Of a DNA stretch of 64,000 bases, positions 38,001-50,000 are shown piece after piece. Source of the DNA: Ostrinia nubilalis (lineage: Eukaryota > Arthropoda > Insecta > Lepidoptera > Crambidae); assembly GCF_963855985.1 (NCBI RefSeq), contig NC_087111.1:4779001-4843000 (forward strand), in the 5' to 3' direction. The notes under the pieces were generated by a model, which did no database searches, had not been told where the DNA came from, and saw only the letters and a list, made by a program, of their open reading frames with translations. Within the stretch, counting starts at the first letter, position 1; every line of letters begins with the position of its first letter. The translations under genes and the position numbers were made by a program.

Positions 38001-41000
38001 GTTTTCTTCGTATAACTGAAAATAAACATTAATCTAGTTGTTTACGAGCAAACATGGTTCAACGTCGATTCGCTGAAAAACGCCCTAATAGAAGAAAGGG
38101 CTAATGTAACTCAGGATTATTTGGAAACAGACCAATTAGGCCAATAGACGGCGCACGAAATAATCAGTATAAAACGAACAACAAACAATCAGTGTGCTTA
38201 CCATGAGTTTGCGTTAGGTGTGCTCGCTAGCGAGTACGTCAAAAAAATCTATGAAGATTTTAGTTCTTGAAAGTAGCCGCTAGGGGCGCTGTACAATTTG
38301 TCATACATTTAATGTCATTTTTTTACGTAATCGCTAGCGAGCACACGTAACGTAAACTCATGGTAAGCACACTGATATTGTCGCGTAAACATTACAAATC
38401 ATTAGTACGTAATTAGTGCATTACTTGTTTGTATGTGCAAAATGTTTCAATGAATAATCGTGGAGCTTTTGCCAAACCAATAAACCAACGCGTGCAGATC
38501 GCGGCGGCGATGGCGATCACTGCTCGTGCATAGGCCAATGTTAGGACACCCGTCCTGTCATTGGTCACACTAGGAAAGCTCAGAAAGCGCGCCACCGCCA
38601 CGGGTCCTCCTTTAGCGGCAACCAAACACCCCCGTGTCTAGTGACCGAGTACTACTCCCCTGAATCCAGTCGTCCCTTGCTCAAACAGAGCGACCAAAGG
38701 CTGGGGCGGAGCCGCGAAAAAATGTCTAGGCCGTCTAGCTCGGACAATAACTCGCAGCTCCGTCCCAAAGACTTTGGGAGGACACCGCCAGGTTTAAGGT
38801 GAGTAGGCCCTGCCCATCTGGCAGGGAGAGCCTTACATAACCGACTGGTTCCCCCGGGTCAGTGGGTTTACAATTTCATGCATTTCCTGATGAAAATAAG
38901 GAAAGCTCAGAAAGCGGCCGAACCGCGGCGTCTGGTGGCCTAAATTGTCTGCATTACCCAGACCCTTGTTCGTTATGCAAATGTATCCCAGGCTACGACA
39001 ATGGAATGGGATTAAAATCTGCATCCGTGGGATGCATACAGATTGTGTTGGCCTGTGTTCTTTTATTAAAAACGTTTGTTACTGAAAGTGACGGAGGTGT
39101 ATTGTTTTGGGACGACCCAGTTTAGACATGACCCTTATTTGTTAGATGTTTTGGTTTTGAGCTAATATTATGTGTATGTGACTTATTTCGCGTTTTATCA
39201 TAAGGATTTTAGGCAGCTTTAACTTCAAGTGGAGTTTAAAGCTGCTTAAAATTCACAACAACAGACCATTTTTCCGACATACTTGAGTATTTTGACTTTC
39301 TTATTTTCCTCTATCTTTAGTTTAGTTTACCATAAACACAGGTTTCTGAAACTTGGCCGTCCGTACTTGCTGTCCACTCATAGCGGGGAGCACGGCAACA
39401 TGTATCATAAACAAAGTTTCATCACCTGTGTTTATGGACTGTTTACAGAGATGATGAAACATTATGAAACATTGTTTATAAACAGTGTTTATCAACAAAT
39501 GTTGCCTAAGTAATGAATACATGGCTTTATGCTAGCACGTATCAAATAGGCCTATTTTTAGACACAGTCTAGACTCCAAACCGTCCATTTATAAACGGGT
39601 ATTTAATCATTAAAATCCAACCCTCGGCTCGGGCTAATAAAAAATGGAATAGCCCTTTAGGATTCGAGCACGCACGGGCACTATTCAAACATCAAATTTT
39701 GCTCGGGTATTCCCTTTATACCAGGGATGTTATGGATATGAAGTTTCGGTTATGAATACGATTACGGATATTAGAATAATATTATAATGGTTACGGATAT
39801 AAAATCATTTTGGATTATCCGAAAGTTTCGGATAATTTCGCAAGCAGCAAGATGCTGCGCGAGTTGCGACCCACATAGCCACTTTATGTAAGTTCTATGA
39901 CGGCATCTATGTTAAAGATATCAGATTGTGCCAGGGAATGCCAGACAAGTAACAAATATTAAAAAATATAAAGATTTAGACTCTGCCTATATCCGAAACT
40001 AAGCATCCGAAACTTGAATCTGTTACGGTTACAGATATTTTTTTATTTCGGATATCCGATAGTTTCGGTTACGGATATCCATAACATCCCTGCTTTATAC
40101 CCTTTATAAAGACTACAATGGTAGTGGACAGTGCTGAACAAACATTTATTTTCGCAGATCCTCGTGAACGTGTGTTTGCTCACATCGGCCGACAGAGGGA
40201 GCCTGTTTCTAGCCAAAGGCACACCCCCACACCGGTATCTCCAGGCCAAACTGTTCGACGTTACAAGGGACACTGGTATGTAATGTTTTTAACTTTATTA
40301 CTGTCATAAACTTAACTATAATAGGGGAGACCGAGGTAAGTTGTGTCTTAAACTTAACTTGAAGCTGTAAGGAGACTTAGGAGAGTTGTGACATTGACGA
40401 TTTTTAACCGACTTCAAAAAGGAGGAAGATATAATGTTCGGCTGTATGTATTTTTTTTTTCTATGTATGTTCAGTGTTCACCGATTAGGTACTCCGTCAA
40501 TTGTGGATCGATTTTCAAAACACTTTTTTTGTTTAATAGGATACACTTCTGATTCTGAGGTGGTCCCATTGCCACCAAGTCAGGATCTGATGATGGGATC
40601 CTAGGGAAATCACATTTACTGCAGATTTTTTGGAGTCGGATTTATTTTTTTTGTTAAAATTATTTGAAACTTACTAACTACTAGCGAGCTCGTAACAGTG
40701 CGCGTTTTGCAGTTTAACGCCCGTATTCACAAACATTACTATGATGTCTCACAGTGCGCGTGGACGCACAGGGTGACACATGAACCAATCATACATCTCT
40801 ATTCAACGCTGTGCGTTCGATTTGCAGCTTCACTTAAGCAAGCATCGTTTGTGAATAGGGGCATATGTCTCTAGCAAACAAATGCGCGCTATTGCGAGCC
40901 TGCTGATAGTTAATACCTAGGTGTCAAAAAATCGACAATGTCACAACTCTCCTCTATTAAAACTCTCCTCGGTCTCCCCTAAGCGTAGAACTTGGAAGCC

Positions 41001-44000
41001 ATCTTTGTCCAGTCACCGAAGATCTCCCATTTATATGAATTACTCACAAAATAGAGGTCAAACGTTTCCAGTCGTACATTATTAATCGAAATAGGTAATC
41101 CATTTAAGTCAATCCATAGTGTTGGGTATTTACGATATTACAATATTGGATTGGCTTATATTGGATTGCCTCATGTAAATCAGGTTTTAGTGTAAATGGT
41201 TTACTAAAGGCATTATAAGTAGGTAGTTATAACAATCACCATGACAATTATTATTGTTTGCGAATAAAATATGTAGTGAAAATAGAAACAAAGTGTTATT
41301 TTTTACAATAACCACTATTTGACTGTTTGCCTCCGTAGTCTAGTGGTTAGAATTTTACTTCATGATTTAGATGTCCAAGGTTCGATTCCCAGATGTTATT
41401 CACAATTTGAAAATATCAATTTAATTGTATCGCAGGTAGGTTGATTTATCGTGATCTCATTACAAACCTCATAAAAGAAAAATAAAACGTAAATATATTT
41501 TGTGAACACAACACAAAAATCATATTTATCGTGAAATGTCAATAATGTGCTTAAATACGAGTATTACGAACTCTTATAAATATTGAACAATCCCAGTATT
41601 TCCACACGCAGAAAGGACTGAGTTTTAATTTTCCTAAATTAATACATCACTTTGCTACGGCTTTACTTGCTATGGCAGTTATTAATTAAGCTACTTGCAA
41701 ACTGAATTTTAACTTACACGCAGGGTGACCACACGTTTTGATTACTCCGGATAAGTAGGACTTTTTGGTTTTCTCTTTAGATATTGTCCGGCCTCTGACT
41801 TCGTCCGGGCACGACCCTCTTTTATTTATCAAGGGAAAATGAAGAATTTGATGTTCGCAAATGTAATTTTCTTCCTTAGTCGCCCTTTAAGTATGTCTTA
41901 GGGAAGAGTAGGAGATTTTATTTTCTTAACTGCTTCTGAGCTAGAAACAACAATCAACCAATCTTTACCGTCCGGACATTATTTAGAAATGTGCTGGATT
42001 TCAGATTTTTTAATATCTTTCATGGTAACCCTACTTAAGCGCTTAGCAATGCCAGGCTTGCCAGGATTAAGTAAAGTATATTTAGATAAATGGCAGTTAA
42101 AATTGTTTTATTTTCTATTATGCGACACTTTCCAATGTTTGCATGGACAAGACTTAGTTTCGTTTAAAATATAGAAGCCCAAACCTGGTGGCACCAAGTT
42201 TGCGTACAGGACCATTACGCTAGCTGGTTTATTATTATGTTAACTGGTGATAATAACATAAATGTTTTATTGTATTGTTTATCTCTACTTTTGGGGCCCG
42301 GTGATTAAATTTGTATTTATGTGTATGTATTTCCTTTAAAAAAGCATATTTTAAAACGATTATTCACTTTGAAGATCAGCCCTCTGACAGAGACACAAGG
42401 AAGATATTAATAATAAAAAAAGTTGTTTTTTAATTACGAATACACAAATGACAAATACTACATTCGATCTACGTCATTGTTCAAATGCTTACCTGGAATC
42501 ACAGTCCTTCTTGTAGCCGGGGATTTTCAAATTCCTGGTAACCCTACATACACGGGTTTGTTAAGAACCTTGCTTAACTGATTAAGCGCCAAGCTTGCTA
42601 GGATTAGGTTTTTATTAAAACAGCAGTTTAAATTGTTTCAAATTGTATTAACTATGGTTAAAATAACAGATGGATTCGATAGAGTTAATGAGTTACTGTC
42701 AGTTATTAACTCTTACCACATGAGTAAATGGGAACTTTACTCTGTTCTCTAACAAAAGTGCTATAAGGATAACTTATACCATAGTACAAGCTTTGCTTAG
42801 TTTGGGACTAGAAACGTAGTGTGAAAAAAAAACTCATGGAACCCTAAAGTGGTCACATGACACCGCGGTAATAAGGATTTATTTTGTGTCTCTTGTGTTT
42901 GTGACTCTATACACTGTTACTTGAAGGGATATAGAATTACTTTAATTCAACGCACCTGTAACGCCCTTGGACTACGGGTGTCTATGGGCGACGGTAATCA
43001 CTTACCATCAGGTGATCTGTCTGCTCGTTTGCCCCCTGTAACATAAAAAAAACTAAAGACTGCAAATGCAGATACACCTTCTATCTACCTCTTAATACCT
43101 GCCGTCTATCTCTATACAAAAATGTATTTAATAAACATACAGACTGAAATAATAACGTAAAAATTATGTGGTATATTTTCAGCATAACGTGCATGTTGCG
43201 AATACTTTTGTTAAAACAAGCGTTGTAGGTAAATTAGTGGAATCCGTACGCTGACTGTTTAGTTTGTATGTTTTGGTAGACAAAGCTACAAAATAATAGC
43301 AATATTGTAAAACAAAACACAGTACTCATTGACTGAATCACAAAAATTCGCGGAAGTCACATTGCAAGCTAAATAACAACGTTCAAAGGCTTTTCATTCG
43401 TTTCATTTTGAACCCGACATTTAATAGACTAATGATGCCTTATACGATACAACTGCGAATCAATTGAATCATTTGACCAACACAATATATCATCAGCTCC
43501 CTTTTTGGAGACCACACGCATTTCGCATTGTTAATATTATAGTAGAGGACAATATAAAATACGTAATAAAAATAAGTTACGAGAAGCGTGTGTAGCAAAT
43601 TGAGAATGAATTTGGTAGAATATTGAAATAAACAGTAGATTTTTCTGACTTAGTGCTTTGTTTATTATGTTAAAATGCAATTTTTCCTACAGATTTTGTG
43701 TTGCTATGACTCAACTGAGTATTTTTTTATTAAGCGACTAGTAAATTAATTCTTAATTTACAGTTTATTGAATGACTGATTAGATGATGTTTTTGCAAAT
43801 CAATGTTCATGCCTAAACGTTAAATGCCAGATTTGACTCTACTATTACTAACTCAGTTATAATTTATAACTACTTTTGGTTAGAATTATTAATCTAGGTA
43901 TCAAAAAAAGGTTTCAAACGCTCAATTTTTGTTCTGAACAGTTTATCTTGCAGCATGCTTGCTCCCTCTGCTATATCAACATTGTTTTGCTTTTATAACT

Positions 44001-47000
44001 TACTTAGACGTAGCGTGGGCAGGCCTCCTACTAAGTCTAGGTGGACCGACGATCTGGTGAAGGTCGCGGGAAGAGCCTGGATGCGGGCAGCGCAGGACCG
44101 TTCATTGTGGAAAACCTTGGGGGAGGCCTTTGTCCAGCAGTGGACGTCATTTGGCTGAAACGAACGAATAAACGAACTTACTTAGTAGTCTAGATTTACT
44201 TTTTACATAATTCTAACTACCAATGTTACCATATCACAACAATCTATCCTGTTATAAGGCTATATCCCTGATTATTTCGACAAATCTATTGATTATGCGG
44301 CTCGCAACCAAAACACGTAGTACCTACATCGTCAATTTAATTTGCTAAAACTTAAATTAGTCGCACCCAGATTTATTTATTTATCAATGCAAAACACTTG
44401 TAAGCTTACAGAGCAGGTCCAAAGCGCTTACAAGCTTAAAAATAAAATAAACATATCATAGATACATCGATGTGTCATTTTACCAAGCAAAGCTCGATTC
44501 ACACATGTCAGTGAAGTTCACAGTTCCGTCACGGTGTCCGCTCAGTTCAGTATCAGTGCTACAGAGTTGCGTCAGTAAAATATTTTGAATATTTAAAAAA
44601 TGTCAGCGAATTGTTTCAATATTCTTGTTCAGAAACTATGCAGTAAGTTATTTTGTTTTTGATGCCGCGGCGGCGTCCGTGATCCGACAAAAATATCGTC
44701 GTCAACGAATACGTCCGTGATTGCCGGTGTCGGCACTGACACTGAGAGCACTGTGTCGTCACAGACACTGACAAGTGGGTATGCGTTCATAGAAACTGTA
44801 TGAAAGAATATTTCGCACTGTGCCGGTACTGAGCCTGAACTGTGACTTCACGGATATGTGTGAATCGGCCTTAAACGTTCCCCGCTCGCAAACAAGCTAA
44901 ATATAGGCCACCGCCCCTCTATAAATCTATGTTCTGCAAACTTTCGTAGATTATACTAGATGGTGGGTATAGCAAGGGAACTGGCAACGGGATATAGCGA
45001 TCAGTGATGCAAAACTTTTTGCTCTTCTTTTGACGTTCGATGAAATTCAGTGTTTATGTGTCATGAGTACAAAACTGATAGTAGTACTATGAGTATGATA
45101 CATACTTTGGTGATTAGTATTGAGAAATACGAGTAAGTACGTTTGATTCAAATTCAAACGTAGTTTAGTTGAATTTCAACATTTTAGAATGAGTTTCTTG
45201 CGCTGCTTCTCAGAATTATTTATTGGTCCTCCATAAAATGCCGAAACAATGGTAGTGTTTAAATTATACAGAGACATGTAAAAGAGCTTTCTATAAGCCT
45301 ATTTGCAGAAAATAAATTACTTTTATGACTTATAAGACCAATCCTAGGCTGGATCTTAAAGTTAAATTCTACTACCAACTTCGTTTCGTAGTTAATGTCT
45401 TGAACTAGCTTAAAAACTTATCTACAACAATATCTCTTCTAAATTACAATGGAATCTCTGAAACAAAACCTTCGCCCCTTCTACAGGGTGAAATTTAAAT
45501 CATTGGCATCATTTTATAATTCTTAGATTAAAAGACTTTACCAAGGACTCTACTCATGATACCTACTTATTACATTCCCCAAATACAATTAGTTTTTTGT
45601 TCTTTATTTTTACCATTTATTTGTATTACTGTGCTCTTTTAGAGAGTTTAAAACAAGTGTACAGTCAACCACACATCAAACTATTCATTTTGTTGCAATG
45701 TAACAGCTCTTACATCGAAATAATCGGTAGTCTTAAGATGCCACAGTGATTAACTTAATTATTTTAACTCATTGGATTTGTCTCACAGTTTGGGCAATGT
45801 ACTAATGACAATGTATCATGAGTAGTCTTATTTAAAAGGACAACAATTTAAATTTCACCCTGTATACTTTCTCACCAATCAATACCCAATGCAAAGCTTT
45901 AAGACCACGTCTCGTTAAATTTTCACAAGTTGTCAGTAACATTTTCATATCTTTCAACGCGAGAAATTGTTTCACGAAGTTGTTATCCGTGGATCTTCCA
46001 GGATTAATAATGGAGGCCTGGAAATCCCCCGTCTCTGGAAACTTCCAACTTCTTTGTTCCAAAATTATGTTTGAGTTTGGTTTTAATGAACGTGACTTCG
46101 AACTCCGTTGTAGCATTTTAAATAGGTTTAGGAACTTTCAACTTTCACTGCCATCTGAGGATCGGGAGAGTGTTCATGCTTAAAAAACCTATCATCATCA
46201 TTATGCCTGGATTAATGTTTAGGTAATCAGTTTCAAGAAATACTTGGGGGAGACTTGTCCAGCAGTGAACGTCATTTGGCTAAAATGAACGAAACGATCA
46301 GTACACTAAAAATATCTGTCGCAAAATCCAATATACCATGCGGTTTGTGACGAGCACGAACCAGCATAAAATATTAATTTAAACGATAAAATGTGTCCAG
46401 TTTTTTGGGGTACTTATTGTTATTAAATAATTAGGGTAGTTCACACCATTCTAAACTAAACATCTTTCAAAAACACTCATTGTGGCTCTGAAAATAGAGA
46501 TTAAAATAAAATTTTAAGAGCTTTGAAATCAATAAATAGTCAATTGCTTTGCAAACTGGCTTCATAAAGCTCCTTTTGGTGTGCAAATCTATGGAAGAGT
46601 CGTGTTTGATAGCTTATAAAAAGTATGTTTCCTAGTGATGTGAACTAATTACTATCTCCTATAAAGCGATTGTAACGTTTCATAGAGATTGTGTCGTCAA
46701 ACTCCATCTAGGGCATGCTTCGTAAGTAATTGGGGTTCAGTAATAGTATCGGATGTTGTTAATTAAGTTTAATAATTGAGTATCTATTTCGTATAGTGGT
46801 TTGTCTACATCAGCTATGAAACTGCGACCTCAATGTTCAGTTTGCTCACCAAAAAGCACTTAAATTGAATATTTAACTGTGTTGACAGTATATACACGAA
46901 TGGCGTAGAGTTTCAAATTAGTTCAGGAACCAGTTCACGGCTATTTCTAACTTAAAAAAATACGTTTGCTCTCACTAATTCTAACTGGAAACGTTTCTAG

Positions 47001-50000
47001 TTATTGTTATTGTATGAAAATTAGTTGCGGAATTGCTATCGGGCCAGGTGAGTCTCACAGCACTTCTGCGAAGCTTAATTTATAAGAGAAATGCTTTAGA
47101 GAAATGTTTTTATTTTATTCTAGAACATAAATTTGCTTAGTTTTGTTTGTAGCAGATTAACATCATTCTAGATCTAGATCAATGGAAAGTACCATTTAGG
47201 TTTTGAGTCGCTTATGAGTATTTACAGACTATGGGTTCCTTTTATATTTTGAAATATAAAAGGAACCCATAGTCTGTAAATTACCAATAATATTACCAAT
47301 AAGCCTGTGTGTTCCCGAAAAGGAAACAATCCTTAGTCTTCAAGACATGACTGAACAAGCATCTTTTGGGCAAGCTCGCTGCACTGCACAGATCGGCTTA
47401 TTGCGGGACTCAGTAAACGGGTTATTATTAGTAATTAAAATAAGTACGTATGCTACTAAACGGGTTCCTGCAAAAAAAATCTGTAAAAATCACAAAAAGT
47501 TGCCGAGGGAAAGGGCCCTTAGGGAGCTCTCAGACGAGCGACAGTATATCGGCGACTATCGCCAATAATCGCCGACGATATTCAAAATAAGATCGTTTTC
47601 GACGTATCACAAATGCCGCCGATGGTAGCCGTCAGTCGCCGATGCATCGCGTCGCGACTCTCGAAGTCGGGCAGTCACTAACGTATAGTGAGAGTGTCAA
47701 CATGTTATGACAGCGAAAGGCGCGAGCCGAAGATTGTTACCGACATTCGCCTACGGTCGCTGATCGTCGCGTACCACTATCTCAAGCAGTCGCCGACATA
47801 AAGTCGCTCGTCTGTGAGCTCCCGTTGCGCAACTCTCGCCGGCAACCATATTTTATATTAAAACAGACATTAGCCCAAAAATAGCGGTGTATCCAATATT
47901 TTTGTTGCTAAACGAGACGGTAACCGCAAAGCAAACAGTTTAAGCGAATGGGTTCACAACTTGTTTGCGAAGCGACGTCAACAGGCTTTGTTTTCTCTGG
48001 TTTTGTAGAGACGAAAAATATGTATTACTAAACACAATGTTTGCAGTGTTCAATACATTGATACGTCACTATTTCATCCAAAACTTGACCACTGGAATTA
48101 TTCGTTTAGTAACGTAAAAAAATAACATTTAGTAAAAGGTAAAATTTTTGGAAATAAAAGTAGAAATAATTAACTTTTTTAAAAAATAAAACCGACTTCA
48201 AATGCGTGAACACAAAAAAAACTAAAAATTAAAAATATTGCGTATAAAAAAGTTCATCCCCAATTTTCCACCCTTTGGGGGTGAAATATTTTCTTCAAAT
48301 TCGCATGAAACCACCCTTTTGATAATACCTATTCAACAAAAAAATAATCGTTCAAATTGATTTATAATCGGCGGAGATATTGCGTATAAAAAAGTTCATC
48401 CCCAATTTTCCACCCTTGGGGGTTGTTTTTTCTATTATTAAATTTAAATGGGACCACCCTTGAGGTATTACCTATACGCCGAAAAAAGATTTGTTCAAAT
48501 CGGTTCATAATTGGCGGAGTTATCGCGTAACAAACATAGAAAAAAAAAAAACATACGGGTCGAATTGAGAACCTCCTCCTTTTTTGAAGTCGGTTGAAAA
48601 TACACTTGCTCGTTACTTTTACGCCCGTATTCACAAACAATGCTTGCTTAAGTGAAGCAGCAAATCGAACGCACAGTGTTGAATAGAGCTCTGTGATCGG
48701 TTCGTGTGACACCCTGTACGTCCACGCGCACTGTGAGAACTCATAGTAATGTTTGTGAATACGGGCGTTACTCTTGTTGAAAATTCTCATGACATTTGAA
48801 ATGTGCTCTTTCTCGCATCTTAGGTTTTTATATTTTCTACATCTTTTTATCGGTTTTTCGTTTTTTGTTCCCCCCAACGCATCGCTAAAATCACATCTGC
48901 GTTCTGTTCCCAACTGGAGCTACGAGTATAATAATCTACAGTAGCTTCTCTTGCTTTATTCTGAAATGTTTAACTTTTCCCCGTGTACAGGATTTTATTT
49001 TTGTTATTCTGCTATATTTATGGATCATGTAAAAGAGATGTAGCTTAAATGGAATTGGAAATATTTCATCATGGAGTAAGATATGTTTTCAATCGAAGAT
49101 TTTATAGTTAGTTCTATAGTTATAGAATCATCTAGCTGGCATCGTCCATCATTTCAGCCACAGGACGTACACTGCCGAACAAAGGCCTCTCTCAATGATT
49201 TCCAGATTGAACGGTTGATGGCAGCCTATATCCATGCTACTGCCTTTATGAGGTCGTCTGTCCGCCTTATGGGTGGAGGTACCGGAAAGCGCAGCGTGCG
49301 CTTCCGGTACCTGGCCTCCACTCCAGAACCGTCAGTTCTGTGTACTATGTGCCCTGCCCGTTGCCATTTCAGCTTGCTAATCCGTCGGGCTATGTCAGCG
49401 ACTTTAGTTCGGTTACGGATCTCCTCATTCCTGATTCGATCTCGTAAAGAAACACCTAGCTGTAATAGGTGCGATTTTGCAACAAAAATGTAAAGTCGGA
49501 TGTGCCGTTGACTGTACCTTTAAGGACGTAGCACACTTATCAACCCGGAAAGGGATCGTAACCGTATCAACTCGAGGCGGTCAGTATTATTTGTATGAAA
49601 CTCCATACTGCAACGCAAACTTATCCGCACCATAACGTAAATGCCTCGCCTCGTGGTTGACAGCACGCGAAAGGCGATGACAGCTCGCGAAAGGCCATAC
49701 GGTGTTGATCCATTTCCGAGTTGATAAGTCTGCTATGACCTTTATACGTAGGCGTCTCATTAAAAGCCACTTGCGTAGGACTGTCAATATAATTTGTGCA
49801 ACGAACACCCGCGCACACCCACCACTGTACATAGGAATACGGAAAACATGAAGATGAATCTATGGTCAGGGTTTCCCAAACTGTAGAACGTGAACCCCAG
49901 AGGGGACTGTGACAACGGTTTTCAGGATATTTCAAGGCGATACTACAGTCATATGATAGTCACAGTCATAAAAGTAATTTATTTATTATTGCATTTAAGC

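Larger units (their letters stand above)
40322..40981. mobile_element. Inverted-repeat element carrying two other repeats
   Basis: Outer ends TAGGGGAGACCGAGG and CCTCGGTCTCCCCTA; inner arms AGGAGAGTTGTGACATTG and CAATGTCACAACTCTCCT. The middle is filled by the ACCGACTTCAAAAAGGAGG repeat (40419-40640) and a family A MITE (40718-40862). Confidence 0.85.

Noticed and set aside
40043..40309. Frames of 76 codons (-) and 63 codons (+) at exon 2
   Set aside because: Both are shadows in the wrong frame of the genuine exon at 40158-40275.
41329..41395. Functional tRNA gene
   Set aside because: A and B boxes are present but the acceptor stem cannot pair.
48362..48913. 183-codon minus-strand frame, the longest in the window
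   Set aside because: It runs across an ACCGACTTCAAA element and a family A MITE; the same peptide pieces appear wherever the MITE occurs.
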